DNA of 64,000 bases. Origin: Oscarella lobularis (lineage: Eukaryota > Porifera > Homoscleromorpha > Homosclerophorida > Oscarellidae). Position numbers and translations under genes: made by a program. Numbering within the stretch: the first letter of the stretch is position 1; every line of letters begins with the position of its first letter. The notes under the pieces are model-generated. The model made no database searches. It was not told the DNA's origin and worked only from the letters and a program-made list of their open reading frames with translations. This document shows, in pieces, positions 13,613 to 25,868 of this stretch. The stretch covers positions 1,364,001 through 1,428,000 of the forward strand of contig NC_089185.1 of assembly GCF_947507565.1 (NCBI RefSeq), read 5' to 3'.

Positions 13613-16204
13613 TTAGACCGTAGTAAGGAGGACATCCTCTTTAATTTTCTGCTTCTGCAATGTTTCGTCTTGATGATTTCCTTTTTTCCGTTTCCTCGAC
13701 CTCCTTTGTCTCTCTTTCTTCTGATCATTTATTTCTATTTTGGCTGCCTTCGCCTTTCCCTTCTCCATCGGGCCAATAACCGTCCCCATCAGGGTCTCGA
13801 CGCGAGGTTTGATGTTTTCATGAAACGTCACCGCCGTATTCCAATGTTGACCAACGGGAGCGCAGAGGGACCTCTCCAGTTGCTCGCGAGACGTATAAGG
13901 AAACGGCAGTTCAGAAATCTAAAAGCAGAAATAAAGAATGAAAATTACGCAAACGATTAATTAACCCACCGCGTGCTTTTTCATCTTCTTGTTTGATTCC
14001 TCTCGTATAATTACGTGTGGCAAACGACTGTCCTGTCTCGGCTCCGTATCCGGCGCTTTTTTGACGATTTTCTTATCGACCGATTTCTTCGCGGGAGTCG
14101 TGCCAGGTCCTCCCCAGGCACCCCATCCAGGAAGAGTCAGATCCACCTCCTTTGGCTGTTGTTCATCGATATCCTGTAAAAGTACAAATAATCAAGTCTC
14201 ACAAAGAAAACTTTCTCTGCTATAAAACTCACGTCCTCTTTGTCTTTGACAAATTGCTCCACGACGTCGTCGTTGGCAAAGGCTTCTTCAATAACGTTGA
14301 CCATGCTTTCCTCCGTTTCTTCGTCGTCCGATTCGATTGCAGCCAAAACTTTGGAGGGATCGAGCAGAGTTGCGTCAGGCTGCGCAGACGACGACTCCTT
14401 TGCCGTCGATTTGTTGGTGATCTTGGCCTCTCCGGTTAGCCAGACATTAGTCGAATCAAAGACATCAACGTCCACGCCATCGCGCTTCTCGTCGTTTTCA
14501 CTTTCGACCGTTTCCGTCACCTTTGGAATTACTTTGCGACTTAGTTCCTTTCCGAGTTTCACCTGCTCACTGATCGCCTTTCGAATCTGCACACAAAAGA
14601 ATAATCCCAAAACAGGGCAACTATTTGCTACAATTGATTACGCCAGGATCCTTTTGCCCTCGCGTGAGAACGCTTCTAGCCCATTTCGACTTATTGTGAT
14701 GTCTCAACGTCATTCGTTCCTAGACGTTTGCAAGTCGTTAGAAGAAAAAAAGGAGACAAGCACATATGCACCTTGACTCTTATAGCCTCCGCTCTCTCCA
14801 CTTCGCTCTCGGGTATCGACTCGTTCTCGACCATTTTCTCCGCAGCGCGAACGTTTGCACGCTTCTTCAAACGATGAAACCTATAGGAGGAGTTGCGACG
14901 TAGCACTATCTAGGATAAATTGTCCCATGCTTTCTACTTCTTGCTCTTTATTTTATTCTGACGACGACTCTTTCGCTCGTAGAACGACTGAAGCGCTCGC
15001 ATCTTCTGCAATTCGTGTCGACGCTCCATGGCCTGAATCGACCGCGTGAAAATTTTTTCTCGCATACTGTCGACAATTAGAAACCTTTTCTAAGTCCATT
15101 GCTTTCAAGGCTTTCTCTTCCGCTTCGGTCAGAGCCTTTTTCTTGCTACTCAGATTGTGCTGAGAACCCGGTCCTTGAATAAGAGCGGTGATCTCCTTTT
15201 CCAGAGACGTAGTAGGCTAAAGGGAAAAATAAAAAAATCGTCTTGAAGGATGGACGCGGCAAAAGTGCGTACTTTCATTTGGAATGATGCAAGTCCTGTC
15301 GACGGTAGAGAGACAATCAACCGCTCTTCCTTTCGCGGAAATTCCAAATGCTCGGCCTTATCCAGATCAAATTATATTTTCAGAACTACAGATTCGTGTA
15401 TTATTACTTCGCGATTTTTCTTCACAATTTCTTGCCATCGTCCGACTTCCTGCGACGCTTCAGCATACGCTACACCGCGTTGAACCTAACAGAGATCTAT
15501 TCGTAGTAGAGAATCCTCTTTTGAATATATCAAATACCCTTTCCATTTGAGGCTTGGGTAGTGGCGGTTGAATTGATTTTCCTCCCTTCTCTACTCTAGC
15601 CTACAGTAGGTAAGACACATATAAAGCCACGTACACTTTGCCATAAGATGCTTGTACAATTTTTTTCTTTAGCGCTCCAGCACTGGCAGACGGTTTCAAG
15701 CCTCCAACCAGATCACCCAAATATACCTTATCATCTGCACACAACTAAAGTTAGTGACGCCCCCATTTATTTTAGATCGCTGTTACCTCCTTTTGGGTTC
15801 AAGTGCACTTCTGACACAGTAGAACTTGGCTCAGTCCTGATATCCTTCTTTTTCCTGACAGCAATCGCGCTTCGATTTAATTAATTAATTAAATTAAAAC
15901 GTCACAACTTTTTTCCCTTGTCCAATTTCGTTATTATTTGAAGCAATTTCCCGTGGCTTTCATCGTCCTAAAGTACCAATCAGTTTTCTTTCGTCGAATG
16001 CAGTAAATGTACGGTACCTGTTCTTCGTCTTCTTCGCTCGTGATGATTTCAGTGTCACTGACATTGTCTTCGTCGCTGCGTTCAGCAATCGAGCTAAGAT
16101 CGCCGTTAAAATCTGCCAAGAGAAAAGAGAAGCCACTGTAGAGCACCTCTTTCGCCGTGGCTTGGAATGCTTCGGTCCTTTCAACTTTTTCTTTCGAAGT
16201 TTCA
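13613..16204 (-). CDS. UTP14: UTP14 small-subunit processome protein
   Basis: A multi-exon gene. The last exon (13613-13918) has the family end ELPFPYTSREQLERSL…HWNTAVTF…KPRVETLMGTVIGPM. Upstream exons carry VDLTLPGWGAWGGPG, LPHVIIREESNKK, IEEAFANDDVVEQFV, ERMTLRHHNKSKWARSVL, RGVAYAEASQEVGRW and VYLGDLVGGLKPSASAGALKKK, in the order found in UTP14A. Known: UTP14 binds U3 snoRNP and activates the DHR1 helicase in 18S rRNA processing in the nucleolus. The only ATG near the 5' end (16204) opens a basic stretch (MKLRKKKLKGPKHSKPRRK), as in other UTP14 proteins. It is in a different frame from the acidic segment that follows (DFNGDLSSIAERSDEDN), so the first exon boundary is unsettled. It is head-to-head with the FAM162-like gene. 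Confidence 0.88.
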
Positions 16205-16323
16205 TTGTCTAAAGCCCAAATTCCATGTAGCCTAATGCAATCCTAAGCTCCACGTACCTTTTTACGGAGAGCGAAACGTCTCCACACTTCTGAGCCTTTT
16301 AGCGTGCGCTAGTCCAAAGTTCA

Positions 16324-16741
16324 ATGAACGCGTTTCGACGTCTGAGCGCCTGTTCGTTTCTTCTACGGCCTTCTAACGGCGTTACACTACGTCGGCGTGA
16401 TTTAGCAATCAATCACCCGGCGATGCATCTGTCGAAATGGAACAGATTCGTGTTTCGCGTGACGCGCATGGTGAAACCGGGCGATCCCGTCCCGCAAGAG
16501 GCGACGTACGTATGCCAAGTAGTGTCGTTATAAAGGAAAACGTCTTTGACGTAGCGTCGACACAATCGACAAAGCCCAATCCCGCTTTCGCATCGGATTG
16601 ATGATCGTGATGATGGGCGTGACATTGGTCGGCTCCGTCGTCGCCGCGGCAATGGGACGTCGAGATCGACGCAATCGACGCGGTTTTATCGCCGATAGAA
16701 ATCGCGCTCGACACGACGAATATCAAGAGCAGAATAAGTAG
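16324..16741 (+). CDS. FAM162-like mitochondrial single-pass protein
   Basis: Exons 16324-16505 and 16555-16741 (intron 49 bp) join through AC|C to give 122 residues. The N-terminus is basic and amphipathic (MNAFRRLSACSFLLRP), like a mitochondrial presequence. The body has HLSKWNRFVFRVTRMVKPGDPVP, then ATVDTIDKAQSRFRIGLMIVMMG with one hydrophobic segment and a basic tail. This matches the UPF0389/FAM162 pattern of a cytosolic or matrix segment, an ARNRFRI-like lead-in and one membrane span. Known members are mitochondrial and linked to hypoxia-induced apoptosis. Family assignment is from layout and the lead-in motif, so moderate. It shares a promoter of about 120 bp with UTP14. Confidence 0.6.
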
Positions 16742-17014
16742 CGAGAGAAATTAGGGATAGAGGGGGTTGCTTAGCGACGACAGTAAATATCTCGTCACCT
16801 TGGCGACGAATTTTTTCTTGCGTAGGTAGTACTCGTTTTGTTTTTAGGAATTTTTTTAAACATGCAAACACCATACAAGACCATGAGCAAACAATTCTTT
16901 CCTGGCTCCCTAGCAGTGAATTGCTACCTTATTTTCGTTTAGGCTTGTTAGCCAGGGCTACTTTGACTATAAGTCTCATTGCTGCTTCCGCTATCATTAG
17001 AAAAAAAAAGAAAA
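16742..17014. other. Convergent 3' spacer
   Basis: About 270 bp between the FAM162-like (plus) and AGPAT (minus) genes. Nothing recognisable beyond AT-rich 3' UTR-like sequence. Confidence 0.4.
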
Positions 17015-18409
17015 TTATGACGCGGTCTGTAGCAGGAGTATAGAAGTACCGGCTAGGAGGAAAACAGCGATGATGCCTAGCGTGAAATACGCCTCGATGG
17101 CGATCAGATGCGTGGTGTAGGCAGCGAATGGTACGAACATAAGTACGCTCCATATGAACACGATCAGTCTCGGATAGATGCGACGCGGCGCAAAGCACTC
17201 GGGTCCGGGAAAGGCGTCGTTTTGTGAGTGGTGCTCGAGCAATTCATCCTATAGAGCAAATATTGCTTCCATTGCACGTACATCCACAAAGTGCTCACCT
17301 TGGATTTATACAAGTCTACTAGCCATTTTGCAGTCTCTTCGTCGGATCCTATTGGAACGTCTTCGACGGGTATCTTCCTGCCGTCAAAATATTATATATC
17401 CAAGTGTTTGGTTATGCAATCTCCCTGCACCTCATAAAAAAATCAGCCTTGATTTTTCTTCCTTTTAGGATGTCCATAGCCGAGGGAATTAGTCCTCGAC
17501 AGACAATGGTAATGTCATAAAGAACATCAACTAAGAAATAAAGTTAAACGTTCAAACTTCTCTCGATTGCTCGTTACTGGAATCTTTCAGTTGCTTCATC
17601 AGAAAAGTGAATCCTTTCGTTCGAGGTAAAAGAAGATGCTTCAGCTCTGGCAGGCCGTTCTCGCGAGCGTAAATCAAGTTTGCCTCGTGCTTTTCTTTCG
17701 TGTATCGCGTTCCCTCGGCGAACACGCACAACTAGAAATGTGAAAATTAATTTATCTGCGATTATGACGTTGCAAACGCACGGCAAACGGTGACCGATAC
17801 GAGGACCACGTTTTTGCCATCGCCGTCAGATGATCGCAATCTCGACTCCAGCTTCGCGTCAAAAAGGCGAAATCCGAAAAGTAGAACTGGACTCCGATTG
17901 GTGGCAAATATTTGACAAAACTCTTCATCAAACATTTTGCATTCTATAAACATTCTAAATAATTAATTGATTAATATATGGTATATTTTTACAAACCGAC
18001 AAAGCGGCCAGTCGATCACACAGACAAAAGCCGAGCATCCAATCGCAATCACCCTTGTGATTGAGCACGACCATTGCTTTCTTTCGGTGGACAGTCCCGC
18101 GAGCTTCTTCGAAGTCGCCGTACACTCGACATTCGAGATCGCACCAGTTTTCTATCAGCCACGGAATGACTGCAGTGGAGCAAGGCTGCTAGAAACGCGT
18201 GCGATATCTCAGCGATGTCGTGCCGTACCCGACCAATGGAGATAAACGAAGAAGGCGTTGACGCGCCGGAAGAGGTGCACGGAGAAAGGCCGAACGAGCA
18301 CGAATGCGATGATTTCCAGCACATTGACAGCCGCGCCGATTAGCAGAAACTCTATCGTTACGACTAGAGACGCAATACGCGACGTCTTGAGCCACGCAGG
18401 CAGCTGCAT
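17015..18409 (-). CDS. 1-acylglycerol-3-phosphate acyltransferase (AGPAT3/4/5 type)
   Basis: Exons: coding start at 18409 to 18229, then 17997-18169, 17782-17943, 17578-17731, 17431-17530, 17299-17377 and 17015-17248. All phases agree. The N-terminal membrane helix is in exon 1. The catalytic HX4D box reads NHKGDCD. Further PlsC motifs are KYLPPIGVQFYFSDFAFL, FAEGTRYTKEKHEAN and ELKHLLLPRTKGF. The C-terminus has IPVEDVP, AKWLVDLYKSKDELLEHH and two hydrophobic segments, as in AGPAT3/4. Known: acylates lysophosphatidic acid to phosphatidic acid in ER/Golgi membranes. HX4D and EGTR are both intact. Whether it is closer to AGPAT3/4 or AGPAT5 cannot be told without a tree. Confidence 0.9.
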
Positions 18410-20787
18410 GATTGCAAGAGTGCACCTATCTTGAACGCGCGCTAGACAAATACGTGCGAACGACAAAAGAGCCTTTTGTGCATGCCATGTTGTTGCTTGC
18501 TGCTTGCTGCTTGCAGGAAGACGACATCGGACAAGCAACAAGCACACACTTGTTGGACCAGGCCATCGCGTGACTAACAAATCAAAAGGCATCCCATAGA
18601 GTCATGCTACTCTACTACTAACTACTACTTTCATACAAAATTCCCTCATGCACAAACTTCCTTCTTCTTTCCCACGTCGGCATTAATTAATTAATTAATT
18701 CCTGCAGACGCATTTTTGCTAACGTGATGCTTATGAATCAAAAAATTGCTATATACCACTGAGACAATATTCCAGACGAATTTGAATTCTTATCAGTTAC
18801 TGCAAGAAAAACGCCAACCTTAGCAAACTGCTAGACGATCTCACTATCTATTAATTAATTAATTAAAAAAAACTTTTCAATACCTTAAAAAAATAGAACA
18901 GCACTAAGATTTACCTCAATATCCAATGACCCTAAAGAACGGATTAATAAACTACATGTGAATGAGAGTACCTTGCAAAATCCATTGACCTAAAACCTGT
19001 GAAATGAAAAACCTACTAGACTACCCTGAAAAAGAAAAGCAGACACGTGCTAAAAGCCTAGATTACCTCAAAGTCCATTGACCTAAAAACTGTAGCTGTA
19101 GCTATACCTAAAGAAGAAAAAGCGCCTACAAAATCCATTGACCTAAATGATGGATTAGCTAAGGGCAAAATGATGACGCCTAAATTACCTTCACCTAAAA
19201 ACCTGCAAAATAAAATAAAAACCTACTAGACTACCCTGAAAAGAAAGGCAGACATGCTATAGTCTAGAATAAGCAACCTAGATTACCTAAAAATCCAATG
19301 ATCTAAATAACGCATTAGCTACACTGTATATGTAAAATAAATTACCAAAAATCCATTGACCTAAAGCTGTGAATAAAATAAAAACCTATAAAACTACCCT
19401 GAAAGAAAGGCAGACACGTGATAACCTAGATAAATCTGGCCTAAAACCTGTGAATAAAAACCTATAAAACTACCCTGAAAAGAAAATCAGACACGTGATA
19501 ACCTAGATAAATCTGGCCTAAAACCTGTGAATAAAATAAAAACCTATAAAACTACCCTGAAAAGAAAATCAGACACGTGATAACCTAGATAAATCTGGCC
19601 TAAAACCTGTGAATAAAATAAAAATCTATTGAAAAAGCAAAGCAGACATGTGATAGTATGTAGGACCTAGATTACCTGACAATCCATTGATCTAAATAAC
19701 GCATTAGTTACGTGTGAAAATATGGTTCCTAAAGTACCTCAAAATCCATTGACCTAAAACCCTAACTAATAAAACCCTACTCTACTCACCTAAAAGAAAA
19801 AAATAATGTGGCAACACGTGACACCTAGATTACCTCAAAATCCATTGAAAATGGTCTAAAGCACGTGGCGGCTGCTAGCTAATGCACGAGGGGAAGGAGC
19901 TACAAGCCTACTACAGAAAACGCCCTAACCTACTAGCAGCCACCTACTAAACCTTAGTGCAAAGGGAGAGGACCCGTGCAAACTAACGTAGTGATGCAAA
20001 CCAAGCACGTAATGAAGAAATGGCCATTACATTACGCCGAGTGTTGTCCTGCTACACTCTCTGCAACGTACACATTTGGGCTTCATGCGCTGTGATGACA
20101 CCAGCCCGCACTCGAGAACCCCAACCCGCCCTCGATTAGACTGTTGGAAACCAGACCTAATGGTTAGACTGCCGGAAATCGTCTATGCCCACGAGCGCGG
20201 GCAGTGGCATCGCAGGCAATCCACGCCGTGTACGTCACAGAAAGCCCCGCCCCCTATGTGCACGCCTACTCCACCAGGGGCCCAAAGGGTGCGGTGCGAA
20301 CCTGGCTGCGCGCTGGCCACGTGCTCCTCGTCTTCTTCGCAAAAACTAGGGAAAAAGGAGAGAGAATGAGATAAAAGGAAATGCGGGTGCAGGCGGTGAG
20401 GGATCGCCTAAAGGCGAGTGGATGCAGCCGGCGCAAGCGATCGACGTAGCCGCCGCTTGCGCACTTCGCGCATCGTCACGCCGCCGCGTTCTATACGCGA
20501 AAACGTCGTTAGAAACAGGCGGCACGACCTGCTTCGACGTTCCAACACTGTTTTTCGCACAGACGGATGGTGCGAAAAACGCGACGACGTGACGAATAGG
20601 AAATATGTACGGTATTTCAATGCGCTTACCAATTGGCGTCGACAAATCCTAGCTTCATGCACCTCACAACAGCGACGAGACGTGAGATAACGGAGATGAG
20701 CAGCTTGCACGCGGACTTCGCGGATGCTTCTGCTGCGACGTTGAACAACACCATATATGGGCTAGCCGGTAATCACCCGTATTACGA
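18410..20787. other. Long intergenic region with repeat array and CpG-rich end
   Basis: About 2.4 kb, the longest gene-free stretch here. 18650-18880 has two runs of AATT repeats. 18900-19870 is a degenerate repeat array (own entry). 20050-20700 becomes GC- and CpG-rich, which suggests a promoter region for CNRIP1. Frames of 60-100 codons there look like compositional noise. Confidence 0.5.
18900..19865. repeat. Degenerate tandem array with a homogenised core
   Basis: The phrase CAAAATCCATTGACCTAAA recurs, with changes, at least eight times from 18910 to 19850. It is usually followed by CTGTGAATAAAA, ACTACCCTGAAAAGAAA and CAGACACGTG(A/C)…CCTAGAT. Between about 19372 and 19620, units of 77-82 bp are nearly identical (CTGGCCTAAAACCTGTGAAT through GATAACCTAGATAAAT). 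The outer units are much more diverged, as expected when an old array has re-expanded in the middle. Each core unit contains a CACGTG palindrome. There is no coding potential. Confidence 0.75.
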
Positions 20788-21389
20788 ATGGCGTCTGCTG
20801 TGTCCGCTGTATTCAAAGTTATTATCGTGGCTCGCACGGCAGAGGACGGTCAGCCGCTCTACTTCAAAGTAGACGGGCAACGCTTTGCAGACAACAGGAC
20901 GGTGAAAGCGTGCAGCCAGTCCAAGTACGAGATTGCAATCACGCTCAAACCGTCCCTAGGCGAACTCACGTAAGAACGCGCCATCACTGCCTACATAGAC
21001 TGCATGCTGCAGTTGTGCAAACAGAAGCAGTAGGCTGTCCACTTAGGTAAAAGCTTTCTCTCACGATTTGTGTTTGTAGTCGAGTTGCTTGGGGTGGTAT
21101 TGAACTCGATATCAAAGACTCCAAGGTCCAGGAGAAGTCGTCTACGTACAATTGCATCTGGCCGACGGACACGTACGATGTAACGAAAAAGGGACAGCGG
21201 AGTCGTATGCCCATTGTGCTTGTGATCGAGTCGGTGGGAAAAATCGAAACGGCGTTTCAGTGCAAGTTCTACGGTCTGTCCGATCGGATGCACAGTCGAT
21301 GGGGCGATGAAATCAAACAGATGGAGATTGATTGCAAAGCGCCTCAAGTTGGAGACCTCGTCGATGTTGTCCGAGTAACGTACAAATGA
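20788..21389 (+). CDS. CNRIP1: CNRIP1-like cannabinoid receptor-interacting protein
   Basis: Exons 20788-20969 and 21080-21389 join through AC|T to give 163 residues, against 164 in human. Diagnostic stretches are PLYFKVDGQRFADNRTVK, YEIAITLKPS and, near the end, ETAFQCKFYGLSDRMHSRWG and MEIDCK. Known: a small beta-barrel cytosolic protein that binds the C-tail of CB1 cannabinoid receptor in vertebrates, with structural likeness to RhoGDI-type lipid-binding folds. Cannabinoid receptors are absent from non-chordate animals as far as I know. The ancestral role is therefore something else, perhaps prenyl-protein binding (inference). Confidence 0.92.
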
Positions 21390-21949
21390 CGTCACGAAGT
21401 GTTCACCTTTTGGCTCACTATTTTGTCTTACGGCTTTGAGAAATTTTTTAGTAAACACACCTTGCACGTTGTCTGTGCTATAGCAAATATCCAGAACTCA
21501 TAAGTTGGGGAAGGCGAGGGAAATCTAAATTTGTGTATTTTTTCGATTTGTAAATAAACCAGAGAATAAATAAAAAAGAAACTGTGATCTTTTGTCGTTC
21601 CAAACAGAATCTTGCAGTTTCAAGGCAGTTTTGATGCAGGGTCATTGATACTCCTACGTAATTGTTTGATAATGCCCGTATGTCCGGGTAGGGTAAACGG
21701 CTTTTCGAGGAAAATCGACGAAAACCCGTTTACCCTACACGGATATACGGGCCACCGCATCGTCGGCAAACACTAGAAATTCTGAATGCACTCGCGTGCA
21801 CTGCCTATCAACTGAAAAAGTGCCCGCCATTCAGAAATTTTATTATTTAAGAATAAAAATACAATAAAAATAAAAATACAAATACAAAAATACAAAAAAT
21901 TGTACGTGTAGGTACAATTGAAATATCCGGGAGTGTAGAACTCTACAGC
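21390..21949. other. Intergenic region with an inverted repeat
   Basis: About 560 bp between CNRIP1 and the sulfatase gene. It holds the CNRIP1 3' UTR, a near-perfect inverted repeat at 21674-21752 (own entry) and an A-rich simple tract (AATAAAAATACAA type) around 21845-21900. Confidence 0.5.
21674..21752. repeat. 27-bp inverted repeat with 25-base loop
   Basis: The left arm at 21674-21700 begins GCCCGTATGTCCGGGTAGGG. The right arm at 21726-21752 is its reverse complement with two mismatches in 27. A transcript would fold into a long hairpin. It could be a small foldback element, a palindromic regulatory element or a hairpin RNA precursor. Confidence 0.7.
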
Positions 21950-23584
21950 ATGTGGATGTTATTCGCTTTGCGTCTTCTTCTCTTCGTTGCAATCACCTGT
22001 TGGGTCGATTCGAAAAATTCCAACATCATTTTCCTTCTCACCGACGATCAGGACGTGACGGCGAACTCGCTCGATTTCATGCCCCTGCTCGACAAGATCC
22101 TTCGCAAAGGCGGCGCCGAATTTCCCAACTACTTCGTTCCGACGGGACTCTGCTGCCCGAGCCGAGCGACAATCGTATCCGGCCAATACTGTCACAACAC
22201 GAAAATCTGGGACAACGGCGATCTGAACAACGCCACGTTTCTAAGCGGCGGCTTCAAAAAAGCCCTAGCGACGAACATAGAACGCGTTACCGTGGCAACA
22301 GAATTAAAATCGGCCGGCTACGAAACGATGCTCTGCGGAAAGTATTTGAACGGTTACGATGACAACGAGGCGAAGCACGTGCCGTCCGGCTGGGATCATT
22401 GGACGGGAATGACGGACACGGCGTATTACGGACCGCACTTTTCCGTCGGCGGCAAACTCGTCAAAACGGGCAAGTCGACGTATCAGACGGACTACATACG
22501 CGACGTCGCCTTGGATTTTTTGACGTCGAAGCGCGACAAGGGAAAGCCGTTTTTCATGTACTTGGCGCCGTTTGCGCCGCACGCGCCCGCGACGCCGGCG
22601 AAGAGGCACGAGAACATGTTCAAGGAGATGAAAGCGCCGCGATACGATTCATTCAATCCGGACGATTCGGCGCAGAAGGAGAAGCCGTCGTGGCTCGGTC
22701 GACTTCCGAAATTGACGCAGAACCAAATAGACGGCATCGACAATTTCTATCGCAATCGATTGCGATCGCTTCAAGCCGTCGACGAAATGCTGCAAAACAT
22801 AACGGACGCTTTGGAATCGGAAGGAATTCTCAACGAAACGTACATCTTTTACATGGGCGACAACGGGCAGCACTTGGGCGACTATCGATTGCCGGGCGGA
22901 AAACGTCAGGCGTTTGACACCGACATCAGAGTGCCGTTCTTCGTTCGCGGACCCGGAGTGCCGGCTGGCAAAGTCGTTCGCGAAGTCATTCAGAGCATCG
23001 ATCTCTTTCCCACGTGGGCTGATATAGCGAACGTGAAAGAACTCGCCGCCGGGCATGAGGTGGACGGGAAGAGTATTATGCCGGTTTTTGATTCGGTTGG
23101 GCAGTCGACGACGACGAATGCGTTCCGATCCGTCGCTTTGGCGGAGATGTTCGGTGGATCGTCGAATATGGGTGGCGTGTATAAGGGCTTGCCTGGGTTC
23201 GAGAAAAATCGATTTTGGAATAACACGTATCAGGCGATTCGCGTTATAAACGGAACGGATTGGGCGGCGGGCGCGAATTGGATGTACGCTGAGTGGTGCA
23301 CTGGCGAAAAAGAGTTCTATAATTTGACGTCAGATCCGAGAGAGATCAATAACCTTGCCGGTAGTCTTAGTGCGACGATGCAGGAGAAGCTGGCCGGGGC
23401 TCTGCACAATTTGGGCACCTGCGCGGGAAAGGAATGTCAGAATCCCGACTTTACCAAAACCGTTAATTATACTCTGGTGTGCCACAATCCTCCTGACATG
23501 CAACAGGAGGACGATCTTTTTGAGGAGACTAGTTACGGTTTCCCTTTTTCTGACAGCGATTTTGTGCCAGCTGGCTGGCTCTAA
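21950..23584 (+). CDS. Secreted/lysosomal sulfatase, N-acetylglucosamine-6-sulfatase-like
   Basis: An intronless 544-residue frame. The signal peptide is MWMLFALRLLLFVAITCWVDS. Sulfatase signatures are NIIFLLTDDQD (metal-binding aspartates), LCCPSRATIVSGQY (the CxPSR site where cysteine becomes formylglycine), CGKYLNGY, FAPHAPATPA and IFYMGDNGQHLGDYRLPGGK with the second metal site. The overall order and the LCCPSR, GKYLN and DNGxHxG blocks are closest to glucosamine (N-acetyl)-6-sulfatase (GNS). Known GNS action: removes 6-sulfate from GlcNAc in heparan and keratan sulfate. Several N-glycosylation sequons fit a secretory protein. All catalytic positions I can check are intact. The absence of introns among intron-rich neighbours suggests a retroposed copy or intron loss. 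Confidence 0.82.
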   Translation: MWMLFALRLLLFVAITCWVDSKNSNIIFLLTDDQDVTANSLDFMPLLDKILRKGGAEFPNYFVPTGLCCPSRATIVSGQYCHNTKIWDNGDLNNATFLSGGFKKALATNIERVTVATELKSAGYETMLCGKYLNGYDDNEAKHVPSGWDHWTGMTDTAYYGPHFSVGGKLVKTGKSTYQTDYIRDVALDFLTSKRDKGKPFFMYLAPFAPHAPATPAKRHENMFKEMKAPRYDSFNPDDSAQKEKPSWLGRLPKLTQNQIDGIDNFYRNRLRSLQAVDEMLQNITDALESEGILNETYIFYMGDNGQHLGDYRLPGGKRQAFDTDIRVPFFVRGPGVPAGKVVREVIQSIDLFPTWADIANVKELAAGHEVDGKSIMPVFDSVGQSTTTNAFRSVALAEMFGGSSNMGGVYKGLPGFEKNRFWNNTYQAIRVINGTDWAAGANWMYAEWCTGEKEFYNLTSDPREINNLAGSLSATMQEKLAGALHNLGTCAGKECQNPDFTKTVNYTLVCHNPPDMQQEDDLFEETSYGFPFSDSDFVPAGWL

Positions 23585-23801
23585 ACTTTGCTGCTGCTTT
23601 TTGCTTTAGATTTTTGCATTATTTTTAACTTCGTTGCTGATCGTTTTCATATTTTTAATCTCTTTACGTCAATTTCGATGGTTGCACGCGCGTGTTAATG
23701 GGGCCATTCTTGTGCAGAAGACATTTGCAATAGAAAACAATTATCTGTTCTCACCAAGAACAGATTGTACAAACCTGCAACGTAAACACCTCCAGTACCT
23801 T

Positions 23802-25383
<1,582 letters not shown>

Positions 25384-25407
25384 CGTTGAGGAACGCACGC
25401 TATATTC

Positions 25408-25730
25408 ACGTGCGCATGGGAGACGCACGTGAGATTTATTTTTGCATCTTCTGTGTTGCCAAGGCAATCCTGCCATATATGACCAAAGCCCAAATATATA
25501 CACGTGTCTCCCCTACCACGCACCTAACAGAGCGCTCCTACAGTAGTCTAGGGCAGAGAGCCTGGAGATCGAGCAGTGTTCGACGTCACCGGTCGCGGAA
25601 TTAGGCCATTTTCTAGTGTCGCATTCCTTCCTTATACGTCCAAAATAGTCAATAGTGAAGTTCCACGCATCCGTTCGTGGACTTTGCCGCATCCTGATGA
25701 CGGCCCAATAAGGACGACAATATGCATACA
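25408..25730 (+). pseudogene. Decayed 5' fragment of the ZU5 gene at 27333
   Basis: About 320 bp align with 27262-27590, which is promoter plus first codons of the ZU5 gene. Shared stretches are GTTGCCAAGGCAATCC, GCCATATATGACCA, GAGAGCCTGGAGA, TTTTCTAGTGTCGCAT and CCAAAATAGTCAATAGTGAA, then CATCCTGATGACG. The copy has small indels, lacks the ATG of the intact gene at the position corresponding to 27396, and stops matching after about 25725. It is a truncated, non-coding duplicate lying about 1.85 kb upstream in the same orientation. The minus-strand gene(s) at 25869-26956 sit between the copies. Confidence 0.7.
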
Positions 25731-25868
25731 TACATATACCCTGGTGTGAGGGAAAATTATTTACCAACAACGCTCTGCTGATGCAGCATCCTACAATCTT
25801 TATTATGTAATACAACGGTAGAGACTATATTCAACAACAACAATATCTGTCACGCCTCTTTTCTCACG

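Noticed and set aside
18669-18704. TTAATTAATTAATTAATT runs here and elsewhere as possible binding sites
   Set aside because: The same AATT simple repeats occur in many introns and spacers of this window, so they look like background microsatellites.
20346-20710. Overlapping minus-strand frames of about 100 codons
   Set aside because: Arg/Ser/Cys-rich translations typical of CpG-rich non-coding DNA. No ATG context, domain or splice support.
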